A stretch of DNA of 64,000 nt from positions 124,001-188,000 of the forward strand of contig MDLA01000080.1 of assembly GCA_001730015.1 (NCBI GenBank), written 5' to 3'. Both the position numbers and the translations under genes were made by a program. Position 1 is the first letter of the stretch; each line of letters starts with the position of its first letter. A model generated the notes under the pieces. That model saw only the letters and a program-made list of their open reading frames with translations, made no database searches and had not been told where the DNA came from. Positions 8,772 through 18,029 of the stretch are shown in pieces. Source of the DNA: Chromatiales bacterium (ex Bugula neritina AB1) (GTDB taxonomy: Bacteria; Pseudomonadota; Gammaproteobacteria; Granulosicoccales; Granulosicoccaceae).

Positions 8772-10756
8772 TCCCTGAAATAGGCCATTTTTCGCTAATA
8801 CTCTCGTTGTGCGTTGCGATTGCCCTGGCTGTTATACCCATGGTTGGCAGCTTTACAGGAACCCACTCCTGGATGACGATGGCACGTCCTGCAATGTACA
8901 TGCAGGGGTTACTGGTTGCGTTTTCCTACGCCACGCTGACGCACTCGTTTTTAGTTCATGACTTTTCAGTCAAGTATGTTGCTTCTACATCGAACCTGTC
9001 GCTGCCGCTGATTTACCGGATTTCCGGCGTCTGGGGCGGGCACGAAGGTTCATTGTTACTGTGGTTGCTGATTTTATCCGTATGGGGCGTGGCCGTAGCT
9101 ATATTCAGCCGCGGAATTCCGCTGCAGATGATTGCCCGGGTACTGTCTGTTATGGGCATGATAAGCGTGGGTTTTCTGTTGTTCATGCTGTTTACCTCTA
9201 ACCCGTTTGATCGTTTGTTACCGGCGCCGGTAGATGGTCAGTCGCTGAATCCGTTACTGCAGGACTTCGGTCTGGCGATTCATCCTCCGATGCTTTATAT
9301 GGGCTACGTGGGTTTTTCTGTGTCGTTTGCATTTGCGATAGCAGCACTCATCGGCGGTCGTCTGGATATGGCCTGGGCGCGTTGGATGCGGCCCTGGACC
9401 AATATCGCATGGGCGTTTCTTACCATTGGAATTGCGTTGGGCAGCTGGTGGGCATACTACGAACTGGGCTGGGGGGGCTGGTGGTTCTGGGATCCGGTAG
9501 AAAACGCGTCATTTATGCCATGGCTGGTTGGAACTGCATTAATCCACTCTCTGGCTGCGACTGAAAAGCGCGGTGCGTTTAAAGCGTGGACCGTACTGCT
9601 CGCCGTTAGTGCTTTTTCATTGAGCCTGCTCGGTACCTTTCTGGTCCGCTCCGGAGTATTAACTTCCGTGCATGCATTTGCCAACGATCCCGCGCGAGGT
9701 GTCTTTATTCTGGGCTTCCTGGGTGCCGTGGTCGGCAGCTCTCTGGTGCTGTATGCGTGGCGCGCTCCAATGTTGCGCAGCAACAGTGAATTCACTGTTG
9801 AATCGCGCGAGTCCGGGCTGCTGTTCAATAATGTAGTGATGGTGGTGATTTGCGCCAGCGTACTGCTTGGCACTCTATATCCGCTGGTGCTTGATTCAAT
9901 GGGAATTGCCAAACTGTCGGTCGGTGCTCCGTATTTCAATGCGATCTTCCTGCCTCTGTTCGGGGCTGTCGGCCTGATGGCTGGAGTAGGCGCCCTCAGT
10001 CGCTGGAAACGCGATAGCCTGAAGGGAATTCTCAAACGCGTACGCTGGGCAGCAGTTCTTAGTGTGGTGGCTGGTTTGACTCTGCCGTTTGCAATGGGAC
10101 AATTTAAAATCGGGGCAGCGCTGGGTATTGGTATCGCATTGTGGGTATCTCTCACAACCCTGCAGGGAGTCTGGGAACGTATCCGGAATCGCAACAACAA
10201 GTTATTTGCATTGCTCACGATTCCGGCCGGATTCTGGGGGATGACATTGGCACACATTGGTATTGCTGTATTCAGTGTTGGCGTTAGCCTGACTTCACTC
10301 TACAGCATTGAAAAAGATCTGCGACTGGATCCGGGTGAGACTGAAGAGATAGCCGGATACCGCTTTACTTTTGCCGGAGTGGAGCAGGTACGGGGAGAGA
10401 ACTATCTGGCTGAAGAAGGCGTGCTAAATGTCGAGCTGGGTGACAACAACGTTGCCCGGATGGCGGCGCAAAAACGCGCTTACGACGGTAATAGTCAGAT
10501 GGGTGTGATGACAGAAGCAGCCATTGATGCCGGATTCACACGCGACCTGTTTTTTGCGCTTGGTGAAGAACTGGATCAGCAAGGTGCCTGGAGTATGCGT
10601 ATTTACTACAAGCCTTTCGTTCGCTGGATATGGCTCGGTGCTTTTATCATGGGTATTGGTGGTGTCATCGCGGTAACCGATCGTCGCTATCGCAAGATCA
10701 GAGTGAAGCACAGCGCTTTGGATGCAAAGGCTGCGACGGGAGTTGCCGGTTCATGA
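8768..10756 (+). CDS. ccmF: Heme lyase subunit CcmF
   Basis: CcmF is the large integral membrane subunit of the system I heme lyase, which attaches heme to apocytochrome c. The 662-residue product has about 14-15 hydrophobic segments and the WWD signature (GGWWFWDPVENASFMPWL, about residues 235-253), with conserved His residues in flanking loops (such as AIHPPMLYMG and LIHSLA). The length is normal. ATGA overlaps join it to ccmE and ccmG. Confidence 0.97.
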   Translation: MIPEIGHFSLILSLCVAIALAVIPMVGSFTGTHSWMTMARPAMYMQGLLVAFSYATLTHSFLVHDFSVKYVASTSNLSLPLIYRISGVWGGHEGSLLLWLLILSVWGVAVAIFSRGIPLQMIARVLSVMGMISVGFLLFMLFTSNPFDRLLPAPVDGQSLNPLLQDFGLAIHPPMLYMGYVGFSVSFAFAIAALIGGRLDMAWARWMRPWTNIAWAFLTIGIALGSWWAYYELGWGGWWFWDPVENASFMPWLVGTALIHSLAATEKRGAFKAWTVLLAVSAFSLSLLGTFLVRSGVLTSVHAFANDPARGVFILGFLGAVVGSSLVLYAWRAPMLRSNSEFTVESRESGLLFNNVVMVVICASVLLGTLYPLVLDSMGIAKLSVGAPYFNAIFLPLFGAVGLMAGVGALSRWKRDSLKGILKRVRWAAVLSVVAGLTLPFAMGQFKIGAALGIGIALWVSLTTLQGVWERIRNRNNKLFALLTIPAGFWGMTLAHIGIAVFSVGVSLTSLYSIEKDLRLDPGETEEIAGYRFTFAGVEQVRGENYLAEEGVLNVELGDNNVARMAAQKRAYDGNSQMGVMTEAAIDAGFTRDLFFALGEELDQQGAWSMRIYYKPFVRWIWLGAFIMGIGGVIAVTDRRYRKIRVKHSALDAKAATGVAGS

Positions 10757-11283
10757 GATTTGCACTGCCGTTGCTGGTATTTCTGTTGATTGGCGGTTTC
10801 CTCTATACCGGCTTAAATCGCGATCCGCGCTATGTTCCGTCGCCGTTGATTGGCAAACCTGCTCCGGAGTTCACTCTGCCGACACTAGCCGATGCATCGC
10901 AAACGTTTTCTCCATCCCAGATGGTCGGCAAAGTGTGGTTGTTTAATATCTGGGGCACCTGGTGTGTTGCCTGCCGCGCCGAGCATCCGGTGTTGGTGCA
11001 ATTGGCGCAAAGCGGTCAGGTGGATATTGTTGGTTTGAACTATAAAGACGACAAAAGCAGCGCGATCACCTGGTTGCAGGAACTGGGTGATCCCTATATT
11101 ACCACCGCCGTTGATGCAGACGGGCGAACCGGCATAGACTGGGGCTTCTATGGCGCGCCGGAAACGTTTGTCGTAGACAAGAAAGGATTGGTAAGACACA
11201 AACATATAGGCCCGGTGTCTCCGAAAGACCTCAGCAATACGATTTTGCCACTTGTGGCTGAGCTGAGAGCGGAAGCAGGCTGA
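10753..11283 (+). CDS. ccmG: Thiol:disulfide interchange protein CcmG (DsbE)
   Basis: This 176-residue periplasmic thioredoxin-fold protein keeps apocytochrome and CcmH cysteines reduced. It has an N-terminal membrane anchor (about 4-20) and an active-site C71-V-A-C74 in the context WGTWCVACRAEHP, followed by a cis-Pro region near YGAPETFVVD. The ATG at 10753 overlaps the ccmF stop and gives the expected anchor position, so upstream in-frame starts inside ccmF were rejected. Confidence 0.95.
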   Translation: MRFALPLLVFLLIGGFLYTGLNRDPRYVPSPLIGKPAPEFTLPTLADASQTFSPSQMVGKVWLFNIWGTWCVACRAEHPVLVQLAQSGQVDIVGLNYKDDKSSAITWLQELGDPYITTAVDADGRTGIDWGFYGAPETFVVDKKGLVRHKHIGPVSPKDLSNTILPLVAELRAEAG

Positions 11284-11768
11284 TGAGATCACTATTTTTA
11301 ATAGCCATGATGCTGATTTGCTCTGCGCAGCTGCAGGCACAAAGTGTCTACGCGGAGCACGAATTCGACGATCCCGCACAAACCGCTCTGTTTCAGGAGC
11401 TTGCAGCCGAACTCCGTTGCCTGGTTTGCCAGAATCAGAACATCGCCGATTCCAATGCTGAACTGGCTCAGGATCTTCGCCGCGAGCTATACACCATGAT
11501 AAAACGCGGCGACAGCAAAAAAGGCATCGTCGACTTCATGGTCGAACGTTATGGCGAGTTTATTTTATACCGCCCTTTGTTGTCGGCCAAAACCATGGTG
11601 CTGTGGCTGGGCCCCCTGATCTTTTTTCTCGGTGGCCTGCTGATAATTTTCAAAATTGCCCGCCGTAGAAAACAACCCGATATCAAAATCGATGAAGCCT
11701 CGCTCGCCAGTGCACGAAGCCTGCTCGATACCACTGATTCCGACACCTCAACTAACAAACCCAACTAA
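11283..11768 (+). CDS. ccmH: Cytochrome c maturation protein CcmH
   Basis: CcmH (161 residues) holds apocytochrome c cysteines in the heme lyase complex. It has a signal peptide (about 1-20), the LRCxxC motif with C46 and C49 (LRCLVCQNQNIADSNA), and a transmembrane helix at about 100-120 followed by a charged tail. It is the short form of CcmH; the TPR part is encoded separately as ccmI, as in Pseudomonas. It starts within a TGATG overlap. Confidence 0.95.
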   Translation: MRSLFLIAMMLICSAQLQAQSVYAEHEFDDPAQTALFQELAAELRCLVCQNQNIADSNAELAQDLRRELYTMIKRGDSKKGIVDFMVERYGEFILYRPLLSAKTMVLWLGPLIFFLGGLLIIFKIARRRKQPDIKIDEASLASARSLLDTTDSDTSTNKPN

Positions 11769-11779
11769 CGGAAATTCTC

Positions 11780-13075
11780 TTGCCTGTCTTTTTCTTGTGT
11801 ATTGCGTTGTTGGTGGTGGTTGTGTTGGCATTGCTGTTACCGTCGCTGCAGCGACGGCGTGTGTCAGCTGATCTGGTTGACCGGCGCGAGGTAAACGTTG
11901 CAATTGCTCGCGCGCAGTTAGCTGATCTTGAAAAACGTCTGGCAGATGGAGAATTACCCGATCCGGAATTTCAACAGGAACGCCAGAGACTTGAGCGGGA
12001 TCTGGCAGTTGATATAACCGGAACAGGTGAGCAGAGTGCCTCTGGTTCAGGTGGTCACTGGATGACCTGGCCGGTAGCGGCACTGGTACCGGTACTGGCG
12101 GGCTTTGTCTATTTAACCATCGGCACACCTACGGCAATAGATCCGCTGAATCGCAAAGCGATGCCTCCCGTTGCACAGAATCAGTCTGGAGAAGCCTCAC
12201 CTGATATGCAGGAAGTTATTGCCCGCATTCAGCAGCGATTGCGACAGCAACCGGACGATGCGAAGGGGTGGTTTATGTTGGGTCGTGCTTACATGACGGT
12301 TCGCCAGTTCCCCAATGCGGTTGATGCAATACGCAAATCCTATGAACTCAATGATTCGGTGCCTGATGTCATAATCCGGCTGGCTGATGCGATTGCCATG
12401 AGTCAGGGTGGCAGTATGGCCGGCGAGCCGGAGCCTTTGTTGCAGCGTGCATTGCTAATGCAGCCGGACAACGCGCAAGGGTTGTGGTTGCTGGGCATCG
12501 CTCAGAACGAACGCGCTAGTCACGCGGAGGCGATTGCTACATGGGAGCGGTTGTTGCCGCTACTACAGGATGACCCTCAGTCAAAAGCGGAAGTTACCCG
12601 TTTGATTAACAAAGCCCGGCAGGAACTTGATCCGTCCGACGCACAGGTTGCTGCTGTGAAAACGGAGCAATCGCAAGGGCAGCAAATGACGGAATTTTCA
12701 GAGGCATTCCCGCAACCACCGGCCGGGCCGCTGACTCTGCGCGTTAATGTCTCACTGCTGGAAGGCGTAGCGGAAGAATTAAGTGCAGATACCACGGTTT
12801 TTGTCTACGCCAAAGCTGCTGAGGGGCCACCGATGCCGCTGGCAGTTGCCCGTCGCACCCTCGGTGATATCCCGTTTAGCGTGACCTTAAGCGATGAAGA
12901 CGCAATGATGCCGGCAATGAAGCTAAGCGGTTTCAAGCGCGTTATCGTGGGTGCGCGGTTGTCGCGCAGTGGCAATGCGATTGCGAAGCCGGGCGATATT
13001 TACGGCGAGACACTCGATATTGATACCGGTGGCGAAGGCGAAGTCGATGTTAAAATTACCGATGTGGTGCAATAA
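11780..13075 (+). CDS. ccmI: Cytochrome c-type biogenesis protein CcmI (CycH), TPR
   Basis: The 431-residue protein has two N-terminal membrane helices (about 3-20 and 95-113) separated by a charged cytoplasmic loop with a leucine-zipper-like heptad pattern. A TPR region (about 145-285) and a C-terminal periplasmic domain (about 310-431) follow. This is the layout of CcmI, which delivers apocytochromes to CcmFH. The start is a TTG 12 bases after ccmH with only a weak ribosome-binding site, so translation may depend on coupling. It closes the ccm operon. Confidence 0.92.
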   Translation: MPVFFLCIALLVVVVLALLLPSLQRRRVSADLVDRREVNVAIARAQLADLEKRLADGELPDPEFQQERQRLERDLAVDITGTGEQSASGSGGHWMTWPVAALVPVLAGFVYLTIGTPTAIDPLNRKAMPPVAQNQSGEASPDMQEVIARIQQRLRQQPDDAKGWFMLGRAYMTVRQFPNAVDAIRKSYELNDSVPDVIIRLADAIAMSQGGSMAGEPEPLLQRALLMQPDNAQGLWLLGIAQNERASHAEAIATWERLLPLLQDDPQSKAEVTRLINKARQELDPSDAQVAAVKTEQSQGQQMTEFSEAFPQPPAGPLTLRVNVSLLEGVAEELSADTTVFVYAKAAEGPPMPLAVARRTLGDIPFSVTLSDEDAMMPAMKLSGFKRVIVGARLSRSGNAIAKPGDIYGETLDIDTGGEGEVDVKITDVVQ

Positions 13076-13177
13076 CCCGGAAAAATCGTGATTCTTCGTG
13101 GTGCGTGTCTGATTTGTCACTGGATCATTTAATTAACAGTCTAGAATAATTGGTAGCGTCAAATACCGATTGATTCT

Positions 13178-14491
13178 TTGAAACCCACAAGCCACTTAAT
13201 ATTCTCAACATTACTGGGACTGGTTGTTGCCTGCACCAGCGTGACTGCACCGCTGTACGGACAGACGATGCCGGTCTGCGATGGTGTGATTAGTGATGTA
13301 ATTTTTACCGGAAACAAAGTCACACGCGATCGCACTCTGGAACAGCGCATTGACCTCCGTCCGGGATCGCTGTGCACCGCTGAAGCGCTGGCAAATGGTC
13401 GCCAGGCGATCATGAACACCGGGTTGTTTCAGGATGTCAATGTAAGCTTTGATGAAGTGACGTCGCAGGTGGAATTTACAGTTACCGAGCGACACTACAT
13501 ATTGCCCTTACCTCGAATTTCGCGCAACGCAGATGGTGAAGTACAACTCGGCGGACAGCTTCGCTTCGATAACGTCAAAGGTCTGGGCCACAAATTTAAA
13601 CTGGCCGCTCGACGAGAACAGGAAGATGACGGCAAGGGTAATGGGGGGTCTAAAGCGTCGGTGCGATATGAAATCCCGCGATTCTTCAACTCGGATTTCG
13701 GCGCGACCATCGGCGTATCCGCTATTAGCAGAACGGAAGATGCGTTCGATAACGAAGTTGAGGTTGGAATAGTTAAGCGGCGTGAGCGTGCCCTGAATCT
13801 GGGTGTGTCCAGATTTCTGGCTCCCGGGCCTTCGTTACAGGGTTTTCGCGTTGATGTGGGCCTTTCGTTTGTAGACAGAGAATATACCCTGGAAGAAGGC
13901 GGTTTCGGAACGCTGGTATCAGGAACTAATTCTGAATTGCGGGTCAAATTGAGCAATAATCAATTGCAGCTCGATGAATATCGTCGGCGTGGAACACAGT
14001 ATGGAGTTGTTCTCGCGTTGGCAAAGGAGGGCGTACTGAGTGATTTTTCCTATGTGCGTTTGTCTGCTTTCTGGCGCTTGTATTTCCCACTGGTTAGCGA
14101 AGCCTATGAGAACATCAATGTGCAGCTTAGACTGGGAGCTGCCAATAGAGGCGCCTTTGGTGAACCGTCTTTTCTGCTGGGTGGAAGCAGTACCTTACGC
14201 GGGTTTCCAAGTGACGCGCTTCAGGGTGAGAAAATGGCGCTCGCCAATATAGAATACCTGCGTTCGTTCAGACGCAGGCCGGGATTGCGCTGGGCGTTAA
14301 TTATGGATTTTGCAGCAGTCAAAAATGATGACCCGTGGAATTTCTCCGACTTGCGTGGCGGTGTTGGAGGCGGGTTTCGATGGAAGATTCGATCTTTCGT
14401 CAATACAGATTTAAGGCTCGACATTGCTTACGGCCTGGGCACTGGCGGTGGTGAGAGAAAAGTCTACTTTGGCACAAACACCCTGTTCTAA
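13178..14491 (+). CDS. Outer-membrane BamA/TamA-like (Omp85) protein with one POTRA domain
   Basis: The 437-residue protein has a signal peptide (about 1-28), one POTRA-like domain (about 38-110, beginning VISDVIFTGNKVTRDR), and a C-terminal beta barrel typical of the bacterial surface antigen family. The chain ends in aromatic Phe, as expected for a BAM substrate. Within the barrel, a GGSSTLRGFPSD segment matches the conserved strand-loop motif that carries the VRGF/Y signature in Omp85 proteins. The protein is much shorter than BamA (about 800 residues, five POTRA) or TamA (about 580, three POTRA). The start is a TTG with no clear ribosome-binding site. The cargo or partner is unknown. Confidence 0.8.
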   Translation: MKPTSHLIFSTLLGLVVACTSVTAPLYGQTMPVCDGVISDVIFTGNKVTRDRTLEQRIDLRPGSLCTAEALANGRQAIMNTGLFQDVNVSFDEVTSQVEFTVTERHYILPLPRISRNADGEVQLGGQLRFDNVKGLGHKFKLAARREQEDDGKGNGGSKASVRYEIPRFFNSDFGATIGVSAISRTEDAFDNEVEVGIVKRRERALNLGVSRFLAPGPSLQGFRVDVGLSFVDREYTLEEGGFGTLVSGTNSELRVKLSNNQLQLDEYRRRGTQYGVVLALAKEGVLSDFSYVRLSAFWRLYFPLVSEAYENINVQLRLGAANRGAFGEPSFLLGGSSTLRGFPSDALQGEKMALANIEYLRSFRRRPGLRWALIMDFAAVKNDDPWNFSDLRGGVGGGFRWKIRSFVNTDLRLDIAYGLGTGGGERKVYFGTNTLF

Positions 14492-14573
14492 ATCAGGTTA
14501 AGTACGCATGCAGTACCGCATGATAAACAGAACGCTCAGATGCCTGTTTCCAAGGCAAAAGGGAAGCTAAACG

Positions 14574-16526
14574 ATGCAAGAAAGCAATTTTACACACTGG
14601 ACGCTTAAGCGTGATGCCGACAACATTGCCTGGCTATCGATTGATCGGGCAGGGGAATCGACTAACACACTCAGCGCGGAAGTGATCGAAGAACTTGATC
14701 AGATTCTCGACCAGCTCTATGAAAATAAACCGCACGGGCTGGTTATCGACTCGGCAAAAAAATCCGGATTTATAGCCGGTGCGGATATACGGGAATTCGA
14801 GGCGTTTGAAGAGGCAGCGAATGTAACTAAACGAGTGCGTCAGGGGCATGCGGTATTTGCCAGGCTTGAGCAATTACCGGTTCCCACCGTTGCAGCTATA
14901 GAAGGTTTTTGTCTTGGTGGTGGTTATGAGCTGGCGCTTTGCTGCAAGTACATTATGGTGCTGGATGTGCCGGGCACACGTGTTGGGCTACCGGAAGTAA
15001 AGCTTGGGATTATTCCCGGTCTGGGCGGGACAGTGCGCCTTCCGGAGCGTGTTGGCGGGATGAAAGGACTGACTGCAATGTTAACCGGTCGTTTGTATCG
15101 AGCCGGCGCCGCTCGTGCTCTTGGTATGGTCGATGAAGTGGTCGATAAACACGGCAACCTGCACTGGGCAGCGCGTCGGGCGATCCTGCAGAAACGTCGC
15201 TTCAAGGGTGCAGCGCTGATCGCACGAGTGACAAATCTCGGGCCAGCGCGCAATAAGCTCGCTGATGTAATGAAAAAGCGTACCGCCGGTAAGGCCAGTC
15301 CGGAACACTATCCTGCACCATTTCAATTGATTGAAAACTGGCGAGAGCATGGTGGTGATCGGGCTGCCATGTTCGACGCAGAAGCCGAAACTATCGGAAC
15401 ACTGATGGTCAGTCCCGGCGCACGAGGTTTGCAACGGGTTTTTCATCTGATGGAGCGGCTTAAGGGGCTCGGTAAAGGCGAGACTTTTACCTGCCGTAGG
15501 GTTCACGTGGTCGGTGCCGGTGTAATGGGTGGAGATATCGCTGCCTGGTGTGCATTGCAGGGTATGGAAGTGACGGTGCAGGATCGTGAGATGAGTTACA
15601 TAGAGCCGGCTGTCGCACGAGCTAAAAAATTGTTCAGGAAAAAAACTTGCAGTAAATATGCTGCAGACGCGACTATGGCGCGCTTTCTACCTGATGTTGA
15701 AGGTAAGGGCGTTGCTCGAGCAGATGTGATTATCGAAGCAATCTATGAAAACGTCGAAGCCAAGCAAGCGTTGTATGCATCTATCGAACCTCGTATGAAA
15801 GCAGGGGCGTTGTTAGCCACTAACACATCGGCAATTCCACTTGAGACATTATCAGCTAATCTGCAGCAGCCGGATCGACTGATCGGACTGCACTTTTTTA
15901 ATCCCGTGGCGAAAATGCCGCTGGTAGAAGTTGTAGCTGGAAGCAACACCGATACTTCTATGGTGTCGAAAGGCAGCGCATTTTGTAGTCAGATTAACCG
16001 CTTTCCATTGCACGTGAAAAGCAGTCCGGGTTTTCTGGTCAACCGGGTTCTGGCTCCCTATATGCTCGAAGCAATGCTGATGTACGATGAAGGCGCAAGC
16101 AAAGAAGCCATTGATGCAGCCGCGCTGCATTTTGGTATGCCGATGGGGCCGATCGAACTTGCTGATACGGTCGGGCTCGACGTTGGTCTGAGTGTGGTCA
16201 AAAATCTGAGTGGCGATGCAGCTGAGAAAGCAGTTGCAAGGCTCACCGCAATGATAGACCAGGGTGAGCTGGGAAAAAAATCCGGCAGCGGCTTTTATAA
16301 ATGGGAAGAGGGCAAGCCGCAGAAGGAGACCTATGAGCCGGACGATACTATCGAGCAACAGGCACAGCGACTGATCAAGCCGTTTCTCAATGAGTGCAAA
16401 GCCTGCCGTGCGGATGCAATTGTCGAAGACGATGATCTGCTCGATGCTGGAATTATTTTCGGTACCGGCTTTGCCCCGTTCCATGGTGGTCCGATGAATT
16501 ATTTGAAACAGGTACAGGCTGAGTGA
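14574..16526 (+). CDS. Fatty acid oxidation multifunctional enzyme (enoyl-CoA hydratase / 3-hydroxyacyl-CoA dehydrogenase), FadJ/FadB-like
   Basis: The 650-residue enzyme combines an N-terminal crotonase domain (about 1-190) with a 3-hydroxyacyl-CoA dehydrogenase (about 305-650). The hydratase half shows the oxyanion-hole segment (IAGADIREF), GGGYELAL and a glutamate in LPEVKLGIIPGLGG. The dehydrogenase half shows a Rossmann motif (VVGAGVMGGDIAAW), NTSAIPLE, and the catalytic His in GLHFFNPVAKMPLVEVV. It is 50-80 residues shorter than E. coli FadB or FadJ. The ATG has a GGGAAG box upstream. A strong terminator hairpin separates it from the thiolase gene. Confidence 0.9.
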   Translation: MQESNFTHWTLKRDADNIAWLSIDRAGESTNTLSAEVIEELDQILDQLYENKPHGLVIDSAKKSGFIAGADIREFEAFEEAANVTKRVRQGHAVFARLEQLPVPTVAAIEGFCLGGGYELALCCKYIMVLDVPGTRVGLPEVKLGIIPGLGGTVRLPERVGGMKGLTAMLTGRLYRAGAARALGMVDEVVDKHGNLHWAARRAILQKRRFKGAALIARVTNLGPARNKLADVMKKRTAGKASPEHYPAPFQLIENWREHGGDRAAMFDAEAETIGTLMVSPGARGLQRVFHLMERLKGLGKGETFTCRRVHVVGAGVMGGDIAAWCALQGMEVTVQDREMSYIEPAVARAKKLFRKKTCSKYAADATMARFLPDVEGKGVARADVIIEAIYENVEAKQALYASIEPRMKAGALLATNTSAIPLETLSANLQQPDRLIGLHFFNPVAKMPLVEVVAGSNTDTSMVSKGSAFCSQINRFPLHVKSSPGFLVNRVLAPYMLEAMLMYDEGASKEAIDAAALHFGMPMGPIELADTVGLDVGLSVVKNLSGDAAEKAVARLTAMIDQGELGKKSGSGFYKWEEGKPQKETYEPDDTIEQQAQRLIKPFLNECKACRADAIVEDDDLLDAGIIFGTGFAPFHGGPMNYLKQVQAE

Positions 16527-16552
16527 CAGCCGGCAACGGCTGTTTTTACTTT
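16526..16552 (+). terminator. Rho-independent terminator after the multifunctional enzyme
   Basis: A perfect stem CAGCCG/CGGCTG, extended by one A-T pair, closes a GCAA tetraloop and is followed by five T, then ACTTTT. It begins just after the stop codon. Because the thiolase gene lies only 37 bases further on, it may act as a partial attenuator between the two genes rather than as a full stop. Confidence 0.8.
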
Positions 16553-16589
16553 TCTATAGCAATAGACAAAACTGAATACAGGAAGCACG

Positions 16590-17867
16590 ATGACTAATAC
16601 ACTCAGACCTGTCGCTTTGGTTGGAGGGATGCGGATACCCTTTTGTCGAGCGAATACCGCTTATAGTGCACTGTCTAACCAGGATATGCTGTCCACCGTA
16701 TTAAACGGATTAATTGAAAAGTACAGTCTTGAAGGCGAGGAAATGGGAGAGGTCGTTGCCGGCTCGGTTATTACTCATTCGCGTGACTGGAATTTTGCCC
16801 GTGAAACTTTACTAAGTACTTCGCTGTCACCATTGACACCTGGACTCACAATTCAGCAGGCCTGTGGTACCAGCCTGCAGGCTGCAATGCTGTCATCGGC
16901 CAAAATAGCAACCGGCCAAATTGAATGTGCTATAGCCGGCGGAGCAGATACCGTCAGCGATGTGCCGATAGTTTTCGGCAGAAAATTCGCACGGCGTCTG
17001 GTACAGATGGGCAAGGCCCGTTCTATGATGGATCGAATAAAGCTGTTCAAGGGTTTCAGCCCCCGTGAGCTGAAGCCTTTGCCCCCTTCGGTCAATGAGC
17101 CACGCACTCTGATGTCGATGGGAGATCATACCGAACTGATGGCTCAGGAGTGGGGCATTACCCGGGAAGCGCAGGATCAATTCGCTCTGGAAAGTCATCT
17201 CAAGGCTGCCGCCGCCTACGATGAAGGCTTTTTTGATGATCTCATCACCCCTTGTGAGCAGGTGATGCGAGATAACAATATGCGCCCGGACACATCGATA
17301 GAGCAGCTTCGCAAGCTTCGTCTGGCCTATGAAAAATCTGAACATGGCACACTGACCGCTGGTAACAGTACACCACTGACCGACGGGGCCTCCAGTGTAT
17401 TGCTTGCCAGTGAAGAATGGGCGCGTGAGAGAGGGCTGCCTATTCTGGCTTACCTTACACACAGTCAGACAGCGGCAGTCGACTTTGTCGCTGGCGAAGG
17501 GTTGTTGATGGCCCCGACTGTAGCGGTCAGTAAAATGCTGAAGCGTGCCGGGCTGACACTTCAGGAATTTGATTTCTATGAAATTCACGAAGCGTTTGCC
17601 GCCCAGGTGCTGTGTACGCTTGCGGCGTGGGAGTCTGAAGACTACTGTAAAAACCGGCTCGGTCGTGACGAGGTGATTGGCAGTATCGATCGCCGCAAGT
17701 TGAATCTGAAGGGCAGTAGTCTTGCCGTGGGCCATCCGTTTGCAGCGACAGGAGCTCGCATTGTCGGCACGCTGGGCAAGATAATTGACGACAATTCAGG
17801 TGGAAGAGGCCTGATTTCTGTTTGTACTGCTGGCGGGATGGGTGTAACTGCTATTCTTGAGCGTTAA
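16590..17867 (+). CDS. Acetyl-CoA acyltransferase (thiolase), FadI-like
   Basis: The 425-residue thiolase cleaves 3-ketoacyl-CoA in the last step of beta-oxidation. The acylated cysteine is in QQACGTSLQA (about residue 92), the histidine pair appears in YEIHEAFAAQV and GHPFAATGAR, and the second cysteine is in SVCTAGGMG near the C-terminus. The length and the segment around MGDHTELMAQEWGITR agree with the FadI subgroup of the trifunctional enzyme. It lies downstream of the FadJ-like subunit with a terminator-like hairpin between them, and probably assembles with it. Confidence 0.9.
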   Translation: MTNTLRPVALVGGMRIPFCRANTAYSALSNQDMLSTVLNGLIEKYSLEGEEMGEVVAGSVITHSRDWNFARETLLSTSLSPLTPGLTIQQACGTSLQAAMLSSAKIATGQIECAIAGGADTVSDVPIVFGRKFARRLVQMGKARSMMDRIKLFKGFSPRELKPLPPSVNEPRTLMSMGDHTELMAQEWGITREAQDQFALESHLKAAAAYDEGFFDDLITPCEQVMRDNNMRPDTSIEQLRKLRLAYEKSEHGTLTAGNSTPLTDGASSVLLASEEWARERGLPILAYLTHSQTAAVDFVAGEGLLMAPTVAVSKMLKRAGLTLQEFDFYEIHEAFAAQVLCTLAAWESEDYCKNRLGRDEVIGSIDRRKLNLKGSSLAVGHPFAATGARIVGTLGKIIDDNSGGRGLISVCTAGGMGVTAILER

Positions 17868-17884
17868 TACATCGAAGATCGTGA

Positions 17885-17914
17885 TTAGGCTGGTCTATCG
17901 AAGGCGGGTATAAT
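17885..17914 (+). promoter_or_regulatory. Candidate sigma-70 promoter of the etfBA operon
   Basis: A perfect TATAAT at 17909-17914 is preceded, after 18 bases, by a poor -35 element (TTAGGC). It would give a leader of roughly 110 bases before etfB. The strong -10 with a weak -35 suggests either activator dependence or a chance match. Confidence 0.45.
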
Positions 17915-18029
17915 TGCACTAGTCGTCGTCAGTTACGCAAGGCAGGTCGTTAGGGCTACGTCGAAATCACCTGCGTTCGACTACATTAGCGACGTTCTCC
18001 ACTAAATTTAAGATTGAGGAAGTAGACAC

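Noticed and set aside
9457-10257. A 266-codon minus-strand frame inside ccmF
   Set aside because: Antisense shadow of a well-supported ccmF coding region.
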